DNA of 64,000 nucleotides from NCBI GenBank assembly GCA_949752745.1, contig OX457031.1:43209769-43273768 (forward strand), read 5' to 3'. This document shows, piece by piece, positions 14,901 through 27,360 of the stretch (the first letter of the stretch is position 1; each line of letters starts with the position of its first letter). The position numbers were made by a program, and so were the translations under genes. The notes below the pieces were generated by a model, which saw only the letters and a program-made list of their open reading frames with translations, was not told where the DNA came from and made no database searches. The DNA is from Protula sp. h YS-2021 (lineage: Eukaryota > Annelida > Polychaeta > Sabellida > Serpulidae).

Positions 14901-17755
14901 CTATCGTTTCCATGGCGCAGTCGGGTGACCGGAAACAGTTTCAGCGCGCGTTCGCCGGCGCGACGGTACACGACATGTTTAACTGGTTGTCTGTGGCAAT
15001 ACTCCTGCCGCTAGAGGTCGCCACGGGTAAGACTTATTATTGTGACCTCACTGCAAAGTTTGTGGATAATGCCAAGACATTTTGGTAGCATTGTTGCGGG
15101 ATATCGTTTAAAGAATGCCAAGCAAAAACAAATGGTCGACAAATGACGCTCCGGCTTTACAAGGGCGTCGTAATGTCAGTTATGGGCAGTGTGCTTGATG
15201 TGTGTATACTTATGAAATTCTGATGAGGAATGTTAACATGACCTTGGTTTATTTTCTGATCTACGCTTGCATAATATTAGAAGCAGTACAGCTCTGAGTC
15301 TAATTTTTAGCAGCTAGTGTTAATGAGCGTGACATTAGTTTTTGAGTGATGTTTATTTGCAGGTTATCTGTACCGCATCACTGGTCTGATTGTAAACTCG
15401 ATGGACTTTGAAAGCCAAGACGCAAATAAAGATTTTCTTAAGGTCATCACGAAACCATTCACAGAACTGGTTGTCATGGTGAGTACTTTTAATTTTTTTT
15501 TTGAATTTATATGTGCCGCAGCATACGAGATGTTCAGTTTGGATGTTTTGTTGTATCAACTGGAGACCTGCACGCTTTCTGTCACTTCCCTGGCTTTTAC
15601 ATTTTCTCGATATTTTTCATTAACTTTCTATGTATAATAAGTTCATAAGTGAAAAAAGATAAATAAAGGACACTTTACATTTTTGAAAGTGAACGTTAAT
15701 ATAGTAAAGTAAAGTGAAAGTTAAGTGGAACGTTGTGAACACTTATATTGTAAAAGTCATTTATTGTTATCGCCGCAATTAAAAAGAGCTCTTGTTTTAT
15801 GCATTAGCTTGACAAGAAAGTGATTGAAGGAATAGCCATGAACGACGAGGCGTATACGGACAAGAGTTTACTCAAGGTAGCGCTCATGTTTTAACGTTGC
15901 CATTTCAACGCAAGGGAAAATATGCTCATTTTCGAGAAATTTCAAGTTATAAACGAAAATGACTGGGATCGTGGATGGGAGAGGAAATTGTAATTTTTTT
16001 TATAGTCGAAGTTTTTGGGAAAAATAATTTAACCAAAGTGATCCAGAGAACAGCAGTTGTATAACAGAAATGCAGAAAAAGAAAATGGACGCATATCAAC
16101 ATTAATGTAATCACAGAAATGCAGTAAAATCAACTAAAATCATTGGCGCTAACAATAGACGCTGGTGCATATATTTTGTAGAAATGGTGTATATATGAAC
16201 CAGTCATTATAGAGAAGAATGTGACCATTGTAAACGGGACAGGGGAGATGACCGAACTACGGACAGTGACAGAGCTGCAGGGCGTACAGCAGTGTAAGTA
16301 TCCTGGCTTTATTTTATCGGTTGATGTTAAGCATTAAACATTGGTAGCATTCGACGGAACCTATGTTCACGGCGTCATGGTCCTGTTAAAATCAGTACTT
16401 ATATTTGTGAATTAAAAGAAGGACCATTAGATCTTGGTTTTCTGGAAATTTTGATGTGTTCGTATTTTAAGTTGCATTATCACTCCTGTCAAAGTTTGCG
16501 CTACGTTGGCAGAGGATAGCGACAAGCTCGGCTTATGTGTGATCAATATAAGACAATTTTCTGGGACCATCTAAATAGCGAGTGTTGTTGTTTCAAATTC
16601 GAATGATTTATATATTCCTTTTTGTTTGATCCAGGCGATTATCTGCTAGCACAAGTTGGCCTGGGTGACACTGGCTCTGGTATTCTGCTGCTGGCCTTTT
16701 CTCTTATAATGCTCTGCGCATGCCTCGTGTTTCTAGTCAAGATCCTGAACTCCATCCTAAAGGGGCGGATTGCCAAAGTCATACGCCGATTCATCAACTC
16801 GGAATTGCCCGGATGCTGTTCTAACTTCACTGGCTATGTGGCTATTTTTGTCGGAGCGGGTTTGACGATTTTAGTGCAAAGTTCGTCAGTTTTCACTTCG
16901 GCCATGACGCCCTTAGTTGGCATTGGTGTCGTCAAGATCGAACGAATGTACCCACTGACCTTGGGTTCGAATATTGGTACAACTGCAACTGGGATGCTAG
17001 CTGCCCTAGCCGCACCAAGCGACAAGATGAGGTCAGCGTTACAAATTGCCCTAGTACATTTATTCTTCAACATATCGGGTATATTGATGTTTTACCCAGT
17101 ACCAAAGATGCGCTGGCCTATCGCAATGGCTAAAAAATTAGGAGAAGTCACTGCCAAGTACCGCTGGTTTGCTATACTTTATCTGCTAGTCATGTTTTTT
17201 CTTATACCGGGATTTGTGTTCGCTTTGTCGCTGATCAGTGCTCTAGTACTTGCCGTAGTTTTGGGATTGATGTTGTTGATTTTAGGATTCATAATTGTTC
17301 TTAATCTATTACAAAGAAAATGCAATGCGCGTCTGCCAGAGAAAATTCAGACGTGGAATTTCCTCCCAAAGTGGATGCATTCGCTTGAACCTCTTGATCT
17401 GTTGTTAAGAAAAGTTGCATCCCTTCTGAAGAAGGTGCTTCCCTGCCAACTGGCTTGCTGTCAGTCGAATAAATTGGAAAAGGAACCAGAGGGAGAAGAG
17501 GAACCGCGGGAACTCAGCACGTTTCCGCCAGCAAAAACGAACCCTACTTCCGGAAGTCTCTTCTCTTCCGATAAAGAGAGTATTACTCTTGCAACAACCC
17601 ACCTCCTACTGAGTGAAGAGGACTACAAAGCAAAATTCCAAAGAGGAGGTGTCGCTGACCCTGAAAGTGGATATGCCACGCAAGAGGCGACACCATGCGT
17701 TTCAGTATTGCCTTCTAGAACGGGATCCATTTCATCCGTCCATGGGCATTGTTAG
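6703..17755 (+). CDS. SLC34 family: SLC34-family sodium-dependent phosphate cotransporter (NaPi-II type), nine coding exons
   Basis: The protein moves inorganic phosphate into the cell with sodium at the plasma membrane. Coding exons: 6703-6810, 6903-7095, 9108-9251, 12991-13122, 14835-15026, 15363-15478, 15808-15876, 16182-16293 and 16635-17755. They total 2187 bases, exactly 729 codons including the stop, with matching phases and GT-AG introns. The N-terminus is cytosolic and acidic. A first inverted half carries [10 protein letters not shown] and [11 protein letters not shown]. An extracellular loop (exon 8) has N-glycosylation sites NVT and NGT. The second half carries [11 protein letters not shown] and [10 protein letters not shown]. 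The C-terminal tail has a Cys cluster typical of the family. The segment FAGATVHD keeps the Ala-Ala-Asp signature of electrogenic members. Exon 1 may begin further 5' (an AG precedes 6677); I chose the Met at 6703, and the Met at 6637 is an alternative. The family call is very secure; the paralog number is not decided. Confidence 0.95.
8885..8968. repeat. TA microsatellite followed by T and G runs
   Basis: An uninterrupted alternating AT/TA tract is followed by about 20 T and then a run of G, inside an SLC34 intron. Just upstream (8755-8850) sits a stretch with repeated CGCC words (TTCGCC, CTCGCC) that resembles a transposon end. Confidence 0.85.
9303..9740. repeat. Dispersed repeat with terminal hairpin and internal tandem units (SLC34 intron 3)
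   Basis: It begins with an imperfect hairpin whose arms are AGTCCCCCG and GGGGGACCAT, followed by GTCTATCTATCCGTCTGTCTG. Behind it are three diverged copies of a unit with GTGTGGG..CTAACAAGAGTTG..AAATGAG..CCAAGGACAT (about 9445, 9580 and 9635). The same hairpin-plus-GTCTGTCCGT arrangement occurs at 11847, 13924 and 51931, and in the other orientation at 28979. Confidence 0.7.
9963..10420. repeat. Intact copy of a repeat also found at 25865-27360
   Basis: From GCTAGCGAAATGTTAAACAC through GCAAACAACACAGCTTGAA, GCAGTGAGAGCTCGCACAAA and GTCAGAGAAG, this stretch aligns with the segments 25868-25950 and 27036-27335. It is the uninterrupted version of that locus. Confidence 0.75.
11847..12180. repeat. 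Dispersed repeat with terminal hairpin
   Basis: Starts with arms ATCCCCC and GAGGGAT followed by ATAG and a CTGTCTGTCC segment. It then holds two diverged copies of a unit with GGCCG..TTCTCATA/TTCCATA, AAGGGA(C/T)TGT.GTAGGAACCTGAAA. It belongs to the same family as 9303, 13924 and 51931. Confidence 0.6.
13921..14645. repeat. Dispersed repeat with terminal hairpin and duplicated internal unit (SLC34 intron 4)
   Basis: The left end is a hairpin with arms GTCTCCC and GGGAGAC followed by ATATATAG and GTCCGTCCGTCTGTCC. Internally, a unit with GGCTGAGACGTGGCAAGAAG and GCGAAGTTTTTCTTCATTT occurs twice (about 14160-14290 and 14320-14450). A G run lies at 14118-14133, and the segment ends near GGGGGAGACATATCC (14633). 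Confidence 0.65.
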
Positions 17756-20700
17756 TTTCACTTTGTCCAGCCTGTGTTAAATGTTAGGACCTTTTTGCAT
17801 TTTACTTAACACTGATAGGGATGTTCAGTATAAAATATGTATATAGCTTAGTACCATATCAAGGTATTGTATTTATATGATTGACGCGAAAAGAGCAAAA
17901 TAAAGCAGTTAAAAGTATTATATATAGAACGTGCTATGTAGATAAACTTATCAAAATTAAAGAATATTTCTCAAGATGTACTCCTGTGTTAAAGTTACGT
18001 GGAGGGTTCGGTCCACAGAACCGCCTTCCCGTTTTCCCGTTTGCTGGAACACCGGAAGCAACTACGACACAGTCGGGTGTGTGAGGGGAATCTTTTTATC
18101 GTAAGAAAAGAACTTCTTTTTTCTTCTTTTTTTTTTTTTTTTTTCTTTTTGGCATTTGTTGGGTGCTGTAAACATTTTAGTCAAATGTGGTTTTGCCATA
18201 ATGCATAAGATTCTGCTGTGGACTGTGTTAAGTGCTTCAGGGAAAATTGAACAAATAGTAATTTTCATGAATATCATTTTGTATTTCGCCCTTTTTGATT
18301 TGTGCTGTGGTGTAAAAAGTTACGAGAGATTAGAGTAGTTTATAGTTTAGGCAAAATTTTGCAAGAAAGTCACGCTTTTAAGGTTTCTGTGTTTTGTTAA
18401 CTGGCAGTTTTTCTGGTCACTGACATATCCAACCTACAGACATGTCCGCGGTATTTATTTCATGTTACAGTGAAGGTCCCTTTTACGCAAAACTTGACGT
18501 GGTTGGTTTTAAGAAAAAAAATGAACAGCTTGGTACATTCTGAATTTTGTCGCTGAGTGATCCTTACTGACTAATCGATCGGCACTTTTGTGATTAGTGA
18601 TTGAAGAGTATTAAATAAATGTGCTGCTAAACCTTCCAAATTTTACCCCTTACTGCTCTCTGAAGAAGATCAACGAAAAGCAATGAAAAGATTTAGGGGG
18701 AAAACGATTACCACATGTTGGGGATGTCATGTCTGGTAGGAACGTGAAGCTGGATCTCAGTTTACAGGGTAATATAAAAGTATGAAGTGAATATATGAAT
18801 AGTTCATGCATGTACGATCTAATAATATATATGTGATAAGCGGATGTGCGAAGTAAAGTATATAGAATGATATATAAACGATCCACGGATGTATTTAATC
18901 TCGTGAACATATATCGTAGCTTTTTAGTGTATTATCCGTGATCTCGGAGACAACGTATATGCATGAGAAAGTGTATTCTGTTCAAGGTAATGTTGCACAC
19001 ATTATCTTGAATTGGAACTTTTACGATACGTAGAATCCAGTAAAAGAGAAAATTTTTTGTACTTTCAGTATTGTTATCACACAATTATGTTGGTGTTATC
19101 CTTCAAAATTCTTTCTATTGTTATTATAATTATTCTTTTTTTAACTTCTTGTATAAAAATCTCACTTACAAAGGGAAGCACCGACTAAGAGCAAGCAGGT
19201 ATTATCTGTTATTTTATGTTATTGTTTTTGGTCATAATTGCGATTGTCACTTAGTGACATCATTAAAGCCGCACAGGTCAATTTCTCGTACCCAGGCAAC
19301 AGCAACGCCAAAAGGACACTGTTATATATCTAATTTGTGGAACTGCCATAAATTTAATATACAAAATACGGTTAGTTCCTCTGATGATAAATGTTTCAGG
19401 TTGGAGGTTTGTCAAGACTATTGTTGCAGATAAAAACAGTACCTTCAAGAGAAGTGAAAAGAAATCTCGCTAGTTCGAGTTTATCCAGTTGAAATTTTAA
19501 ATGTCACATATGTTGATGTTTACTTGTGACAGTGTGTGAGTGTGAAGCGTAATAAAGATTTTTAAAAAGCAATTTCGGTGTTTAAATATCCCCTTATTCA
19601 TAACCACTTTCATGAAGACTTTCAATTTGGTTTTGCTGAAAAAAAAAGAAACGCAAGAGGGCGACAGTGACTTGGTGTAACCAGACTTGGTGTAACCAGA
19701 GTAATAATATTGTCCAAGGTTCCGGGAATCGGCTGACATTTGGCGCAAGTTTTAATTTTCTTGTTTTATGTTTTCTGTGTCCTTGAGTTTAATTCCTTCT
19801 GGGTACGAACTTATGTTGCCACCAGTGGAGATGAAATATACTTTTTTTGTTGTGTTTGTGTGAATACGCTGATCACTACCAATGCATATCATGCGAATAG
19901 CCTTCTCCATCTACATCTGCATGGGCGTAACCATCTTAATTCCTTCTCGCCATTTGCTTGGGCGATCCACCATCTCTTGTTCTCGACAGCCAGTGACATT
20001 GCTTCTATTATCCTAATTTGCACCAATCTTCTGCAATCGCTAAAACTCATTCAACAGTCCATGAAATGCATGTTACCAAGTTAGAAAAAAAATGCGCCAA
20101 GATTTGGCTGCCAAAGCACCGAAATTTGGCGGACCGCCAAAAAATGCGATAAAAACTGTTGTGTCTAATCTGAGGTATTCTCATACCAAATTTAAGAAAA
20201 TTCAACCAAATTTAAAGGACTACATATATGTTACTTCCTAAAAATCTTTTCGACCCGCCAAATCTCCAAAAATTGAAAACAAATTTTTTTGAAGACCTAA
20301 TGCAAATTTAGTTATGTGACCTTTGGTCATCTGGACTAAAACGACGCCCTAAGTTGAAGCATCTCCTCAACTCAAATTGCAAGATCTTGGTAATCAACTC
20401 TGAAGGGAGTACTAATAATTTGGGAGGTAGCGCTCTGGCACAGATAGGACCTTATCCATTAAGTAAAGACGTCAAGCTACTAACAACTTGAGTTACAATG
20501 ATTTTAAACAAGCAACCAATGTTGAACTAAGCTATACACAGCAGAATGCTTAAACCAAATATTTAAATTGCTGTATTCCAAATCCGAAGTTTGATTCATG
20601 GTTTGTAGGCAAATAACATTTTTGCAAATAGCTATCAATGAGATACTGAATTACCAATGTAGAGAAGTAGGGTGCCTTGAAAAAGGGATGTTCAGGTTTT

Positions 20701-22748
20701 TTTTTTATCTGACTAATATTTTAGGTTTTGATCAAGCACACAAAACCCGTTCTGTTCGCAGAAACAATAACCGTTTATCTGGGAATGATCTAAGCATTTT
20801 GTGAGGTTTCTTTAAACCCTAAAAATATTGAATAGTATTTGAGGAAATAGAATGTTGCGATGGCTCAGTTTTAATCAACGAAATTTTGAAAAGAAAAAAA
20901 TGTGAATAGCTTTAATATTAAGATGTTTATAGTTCAGGTAAGCTGTGCAAAGCCCGCATGAGATTCTCGTGTGGATTCAGAGAAAATGCCAGATGTCTCT
21001 TTGAGCGTGATACATTTCTCTTGGATACATTTCGCGCACATGGCTTATCGGGGTTTTTTCACACGGATTCCAAATATGTGGAAAGTTGATGTTTATTTGT
21101 TATTTATTGATTACTTCTCTGCTTCTTTTTCAGTTCTAAGCAGTTATTGGCTAACATTTACTAGTAAAACTGTTGCTGGATACATGAGCGTTTAGGACTG
21201 GTAGTTAATAACAAAAAGTTCCGAAGTAGTTACTAAGTTGGAATAAAAAAAAAAAAAGAAAAAAAACGAAAAAAAAACAACAAAATACCTGCATATGTTT
21301 AGTTTGGATGCCATCCAAAGAACACACGATTTTTCTTAAGCTTCGCAATCCTATATAAATAAAAACAATTAAAAAAGATGGAAAAAAATAGCGGCGCGAT
21401 GGGCACATTCGTAAACAAATTGAGGGTATAAACACCAAAGGCACAATGTAGGTTAAAAAAAGACTTGGCATCTTTATTCTAGAAATGGAGTATCTGGTGC
21501 AATTTGCACTATCTGGTGAAATGTTTGTTGACCAAAGTTATTATTCACCTGTCGTGAAGTAAGTTTATCGTGTTTAATGGATCCTTGACAAAAGAGCGAA
21601 CGACAAAAGGTCGAGCGTCAAAAGGTCACGACAAAAGAACGCGTGTCAAAAGATCTAACGACATAAAGTCGAGATTTTTTACCGTTTTTTTTTTTTCAAA
21701 TTGTTGGGGAAAATATTTTAAAGTTTTATTTTTAGAATAAAACGTTATAATCAAAGACATCAAGAGACATTTAGGACCGGAAGTTGTTTTTTCACGCGAT
21801 CTTGTGGGATTGCTTCACACTGTAATTCATTTCTTCCATTTAGTTCAGTGGTAATCCATAAAAGCAGTCGTGGAAATGCATTTAAACTTGAGCCTAATAA
21901 ATCAAAGACACGACAAAAGGTAAACTGCTTCGTCGTACGCTATTCCAATTAGTTTTCCGGCAGTACAACAACGGGAAATGAATTGCGTTTTGAGAAATGG
22001 CAATTAGGAATTGTAATTTATGAAAACCCGGGAGATAACAAATTAAACACTCGAGTAGGTTTAAGTTGATTCAAGCTATATCTATTACAGACCGGAGTAT
22101 TAGAATTTTAGTTTAAATGTGAGATTACGGTACAGAGAGAACAATTCTTTTTGATATCATGCCTAACAAACGTTTGAACTTAATGCTAAACTGATTTTAA
22201 TAAATAAATCGTTTGAACTTAAGAAATAAACTTTTTTTATTTGACAAACCTTTGAAATAATCTCCACCTTTTGCGGCGTTTTCCACTTTCGACTTTTTGT
22301 CGCTGGACCTTTTGTCTGGACATTAATTAGGTGATTAATATATTTAAAATGACTGGAAATGCCATGATAAGGCTAAATACCTGTAACGATCGTGGGCTAT
22401 AGGAATTCACTTGAAACAGGATTCTGTCGGATAATTTTAGAGTAAAACTGAACAGAATGTGTAGGAGTTGAATGTGTATATTCAAAGTGCGCTAGATTTG
22501 GCATTTAAAAAAAAAAATCGAATAAATAAACAGCAAGGTCGGTCTTTTTTTAATGCACAAGTAGCAGAAATCATGCATTTTGATCTAAAGCTTTCCTGTC
22601 TCGTCTTTCTGAATCTCCTGAAAAAGAAATTCAGGGAATCCTAAACTACAAATGTGAAAGTAACCAGAGTATGACTAAGAATAATGTTGTCGTTAATAAA
22701 TAAACCAAAAATTGCCTTCAATAGGGTGACGCTTTTAATATATTTCAA
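17756..22748. other. Region between SLC34 and the GT92 gene
   Basis: It includes the SLC34 3' untranslated sequence; an AATAAA lies at about 17897. No second gene was recognised. At 20090-20300 there is a short segment with recurring GCCAAA/ATTTGGC words of unknown nature. A candidate transposon lies at 21586-22325 (separate entry). Confidence 0.55.
21586..22325. mobile_element. Candidate non-autonomous DNA transposon with repeated GACAAAAGGTC words at both ends
   Basis: The left end reads GATCCTTGACAAAAGAGCGA and then repeats GACAAAAGGTC-like words five times (to about 21670). The right end carries the same words inverted (GACTTTTTGTCGCTGGACCT near 22290). The ends can be aligned as imperfect inverted repeats, but no clean target-site duplication was found. 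No transposase is inside. Confidence 0.5.
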
Positions 22749-24254
22749 TTGTTATATAGACAGATGGATAATTTGGTTACCAAAATGACTAGAAGAAGTC
22801 AGAGGATAGCACTATGTTTTACAGTAGCCAGCTTGTTCACCTACTTGGCGGTTTCATTGTTAAATCCGAGTTCACATACTTCCTATCCGCGCCGTTCTCC
22901 TCGTGATTTTAGTCCGCCAGATTTCAATATCATAAAAAATGATTACAGTGACCAAGAACAAAATAATACAGAAAACAGATCATTCGAAACTAAAAATGCC
23001 ATACCAGTTGCTTCAGATGACATACCTGTGGACCGAATGCAACGAAAACATCTTCTGTGGAATATCATAGAACTCTCAAGAAAAGACAAATTGTTTTTAA
23101 CCAATGGGTTTTATGATGTTCGAGAATCAGAAGGCAGCTCATCACATCATATACGCATCGTTGTAGTTTCTACTACATCTACCATATTCAGGATAAAGCT
23201 GCACGGTTTACAGTGCAAGTTATGGACACATACATCAGCCAGTGTTCTCGTAGAGGCAACAATTACAGATTCATTTCAAAGACGCCTGAAGGTTAAAAAT
23301 ATCGACTACAAAAGTATTCTAGTTTCCTGCTTAACTGACAAGAGGAACATCGATATAAAACACATTTCCCTGTGCACGGCGAGAGCAGGAAACTTTTGCG
23401 ATCAGCGTATCGCCGTGTACACGCCGTATAGAGTCGAAAGTTACATACATAATTACGGCATGTGTCCTGCTGGGGGGACAGCATACGGCCTTTTCGACTC
23501 TCAAACAGCCATTTGGTTAATAGAATGGTTTGAAATGAACCGCATACTTGGCATCACAGAATTCAACATTTATAACGGAACGGCTCAATTTAGCGAAGAA
23601 GCCGCAGCTGTTTTGAACTATTATCAAGCCAATGGTGTGCTGAGACTTCATCAGTTGCCACCGCCTTTGAACCGATATAATCCCTTGGATCGCAACGCCG
23701 TGGACTTGGCAATGCGAGTGGCCCTGAACGATTGTATGTACACAAACATGTACCGATACCGCTATATTGCTGTGATTGATTTGGATGAAATTATAGTTCC
23801 CGTGGATGCCAGAAATTATGATGAAATGCTCCAGGAATCGCAGTCAAACTCCATCCTGTTTTATAGTGAATCATTCTTCATGACATATCCACAGCAAAGT
23901 TCATCTTTTGATTTGCAAACAAGCACGTACTTGTACAGAAACATAGAGAGTAACAAAATAAGACCAAAATCATTCATAAATCCGAGACACTGTGTATATT
24001 TGCTCCCGCACTCTTGCTTTAAAACAATAAACAGTACAATTACAAAAACACATAGCACCAATGCAAAAGTCCACCATTACAGAAAATCCTGCAGAAGTAC
24101 TGAAGCTCCAAAGAAGTTTAACAAAAAAGTATGTGATATTAAGAATCGGACAAAAAGTATCAATCCTAGGATGAAGAGTTTTCAAACAGACCTGGCAGAG
24201 CGTGTTACAAAGATAAAGATAAAGATAAAGAACTATTTGAAAACTAATTTGTGA
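22749..24254 (+). CDS. GT92 (DUF23) family glycosyltransferase, type II membrane protein
   Basis: Expected to transfer a sugar, in the Golgi lumen, onto glycan acceptors; members characterised in worm and plants are galactan or N-glycan-core galactosyltransferases. The 501-residue frame has a short basic N-terminus, one membrane segment (about residues 20-40, IALCFTVASLFTYLAVSLL), a polar stem, then the GT92 core starting near GMCPAGGTAYG and DSQTAIWLIEWFEMNRILG. A DxD-like site DLDE is at residues 344-347 (23778-23789). The C-terminal part has conserved His/Cys (NPRHC, VHHYR). It looks uninterrupted and intact. The Met at 22764 directly follows an AG that could be a splice acceptor, so that is an alternative start, possibly after a non-coding 5' exon. 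Donor and acceptor sugars cannot be told from sequence. Confidence 0.88.
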   Translation: MLYRQMDNLVTKMTRRSQRIALCFTVASLFTYLAVSLLNPSSHTSYPRRSPRDFSPPDFNIIKNDYSDQEQNNTENRSFETKNAIPVASDDIPVDRMQRKHLLWNIIELSRKDKLFLTNGFYDVRESEGSSSHHIRIVVVSTTSTIFRIKLHGLQCKLWTHTSASVLVEATITDSFQRRLKVKNIDYKSILVSCLTDKRNIDIKHISLCTARAGNFCDQRIAVYTPYRVESYIHNYGMCPAGGTAYGLFDSQTAIWLIEWFEMNRILGITEFNIYNGTAQFSEEAAAVLNYYQANGVLRLHQLPPPLNRYNPLDRNAVDLAMRVALNDCMYTNMYRYRYIAVIDLDEIIVPVDARNYDEMLQESQSNSILFYSESFFMTYPQQSSSFDLQTSTYLYRNIESNKIRPKSFINPRHCVYLLPHSCFKTINSTITKTHSTNAKVHHYRKSCRSTEAPKKFNKKVCDIKNRTKSINPRMKSFQTDLAERVTKIKIKIKNYLKTNL

Positions 24255-25860
24255 GTTGTTTAAGAAATGGTCCACGCACATTGCAAATTTTTTTTTTATC
24301 CAACCAAAAATCCAGATTTTAAATGCTACAAATGAATTTGTACCTAAAGTGAAAAAGTTTCCGTCACAAAGTATTTTGCCTTTGTCAGGCGGTAAATTAC
24401 TGCCTATTAGTATGCATGTCCACCACATGGTTTCCCCCCCCCCTCCCCTCACCGGAGGAGACACAACAGACTAGAACAACGCCCGTAAAACGTTTAAAAA
24501 AATAGTGCGCTGTATATCCATGGCACATTGCTTTTTACAATACCATCAGCGAAACAGCTCTAAAATTAGCATGCTTCACCTGGGAGGATGGCGGGGGGGG
24601 GGGGGGGGGGGAGGGGGCGCGTGAAATTAATCATCTGGCGTACACAACCTTTCGGAACATTACGAAACTAGAAATCTGTCCTTTTACCTGCACGCCGGGG
24701 CAGATAGATCCCATTATCAGCTTCCTCCGTCCAATGTACCGAAAAATCAATTTATTTACCAAACTTGAACATATTTACGACAAAGGTCGGAAAAATGTTT
24801 ACCCTGGGCTCTGAGAAATTTCACACATGGCGTATTCATTGATGCAAAGTAAGTGAAGAAATACAATAAAACTTCGTTACACAAAGGTATTGAATATTGT
24901 GTTTACCACGGAAGCGCTTTTCCAGTTCACATGAAGGCGGCTAGTCAACTTGGGTCTTTCGGCTATAAAATGCAGTCACGATACTAAATAGGAATATGAC
25001 CCTATCTTCTTCAAAAGGTACTTTATCTTACAACGAACTGTCGAAAATTCAAAACAGTCTGCAATTTAACGAGAAATAAACAGTAAAATTTAGAAGGGTT
25101 AACTTCCCACTTCGTCTTCCAAGTTGGAGTTCGATTTAGTCGTCCAACTTGGACTACGGCCAGTTTGGACTAGAATTTTTCCGCAGTCCATTTACAATGC
25201 AATCAAATTGATTTCATGCTACTTTTCATTTTGATAGGTTCTGAGCCGCATATAAAGGGGGGGGGGGGGTCGTGGGGTGTTTGGAGGGGGCTGGAAGTAT
25301 GGTAAAGACAATAAAAGACAATAAAAGAAACGAATACTCTTGAATAATTTTTAATAACGCATTCCTTTCTTGAGATGGCGATATCGTTCTAAACCGGGTC
25401 TATGTTTCTACAATCTATAAACGAACGACCTGCGGCTCTGTCAGGCCAAGCTCAAATACAGTAATCTTTAAACAAATTGCTTCAATGGAGACACTTACAA
25501 CACTTAGTATAATTAACACCAGGTCAGGAAGAACATGAACTTATTCCTCACCATTATTCTTGCTGTTCTGTAACATTACCTTTTCAATTTTATTTCTTTT
25601 TAATCACCTGATATTGTTTTTTCAGTTTATGATCACACATGTCCTTTATACACAATATACAAAAGTGGTACAATATATCTGGCAATTAATGTAGAAAAAG
25701 AAATGCATCGATTTAACACCAAGGAAAACAACTACCCATTGCACTTTGTAAAACATGTGCAATGGCGTAGCAAAGGGGGCGTCTCTATTTCTACTGCCAC
25801 GGGACTCGCTTCCATCTACACGCCAAATAAAAAAAACGGAAGCAAATATAAGCTAGAACC
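24255..25860. other. Intergenic region, no gene recognised
   Basis: Only homopolymer G tracts (about 24593-24617 and 25257-25270) and scattered AT-rich sequence were seen. Confidence 0.55.
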
Positions 25861-25864
25861 GTAT

Positions 25865-27360
25865 TTCGCTAGCGAAATGTTAAACACTTGACAAAAATTA
25901 AAACGAAAAAAAAACTTCCTTCATGGATTATTTCTTGAATAATATAAAGCATTTTACAAAATGCATACAGTGCGTTATACAACTATGTACAGAGCTTGTG
26001 GCACAGTATGTATGCGGCTTATAATATTCTAAAAAATCGGACCACTGTCAAAAAAAAACTCCATAGCTTGATAACTTAATACCAGCTAAATACAGTAAAA
26101 CCTGCCTACACCGCACAACAGGGGGACTGGCGGATTTTGTCCGGTATATAGAGGTGTCCGGTATTTCAGAGGTCATGTAAACCAATGGGGAACAAGCCAT
26201 CGTCGAAGGCGTAGACCCCAACCGAACACAACAAGTCGCCATTTTGGCAATTTTTTACCCATTTGAAACATAACACGACGTTGCACAACTTTAATATATA
26301 TATATATTTTTACTGTGCAAGGCAGCATATGCCTAGGATAAATAGTTCGGAGAACTCGCGTGGAGAGCACCCAAGTCTTGCATTGCAGTTATCTAAAAAA
26401 AATCACAATTTTTGACAAGTCGCCATTTTGGCAAATTTTGGACGATTTGAAAAATAATACGACGTTGCACAACTTCAATATATATATTTTTCACTGTGCA
26501 AGTTAGCATATGCCTGGGATAATGGTTTTGGAGATCTCGCGTGGAAAGCACCCAAGTCTTATATTGCAGTTGCACATTTTTGGCCCATTTGAAAAACAAC
26601 ACGACGTTGCACAACTTCAACATACATATTGTCAGTGTGCAAGGTACCATATGCCTAGGGTAAATAGTTTCGGAGATCTTGCGTGAAAAGCACCCAAGTC
26701 TTACATTGTAGTTATCTAAAAAAAATCACAATTTTTGACAATCGCCATTTTGGCAATTTTTGACCGATTTGAAAAACATCACGAGGTTTCACAACAGTTA
26801 CTTTCAATATATATATTTTCACTGTGCAAGGTTGCATATGCCTAGGGTAAATAGTTTCGGAGAACTTTGGTGGGCACAAAAACGGCATCCAAAGTTTGAC
26901 ATACGGACGGACAGAGGGCAATCCTATAAACCCCCGGGCTCACCCGGATGGGGTCTACAAACGGGACTGAGAATTCTTGTCCGGTATTGGCAGTTGTCCG
27001 GTATTTCTGGGTTTGTCCAGAATGAGGTTTTACTGTATATTGCAAACAACACAGTTTGAATACGTCTTATAAGCCGAGTAGTGTTTGATTTTTGTTGACT
27101 TGAGGTTTTATTGACTGACCAGGCATACGCTAGTTATCTATTTACGCAGTGAGAGCTCGCACAAAGCTGATCAACTGTGTGGTGTTCTGTGCTGTACGTT
27201 AAATACTCTTTTCATATGGCGTTTTAACAAAGAAAACGAAATCAAAGACGAAAATAAAAAGTGACATGCAAACATTCAGATCAAGCACTGCACAAGTCCT
27301 AGGGGTCCTAGGGCCCACAGTGTCAGAGAAGACACAAAAAATCGGAAAACTTTTCACATC
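25865..27360. repeat. Second copy of the 9963-10420 repeat, interrupted by a MITE
   Basis: The flanks 25868-25950 and 27036-27335 align with the uninterrupted copy at 9963-10420. The inserted material includes the pogo-like element at 26093-27035, plus about 140 bp to its left whose origin is unclear. Confidence 0.75.
26093..27035. mobile_element. pogo/Tigger-like MITE (TA target site) carrying a four-unit internal array
   Basis: The two ends are inverted repeats starting CAGTAAAACCT, each bordered outside by TA, the Tc1/mariner-pogo target. Subterminal GTCCGGTAT words occur on both sides. The interior holds about four copies of a 160-190 bp unit containing CGCCATTTTGGCAA, ACGACGTTGCACAACTT and GTGCAAGG..GCATATGCCT. 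No transposase frame is present. Confidence 0.8.

Noticed and set aside
19071..20084. Two frames of about 115 codons between SLC34 and GT92
   Set aside because: Composition is typical of random AT-rich sequence and neither shows a domain, splice partner or codon bias.
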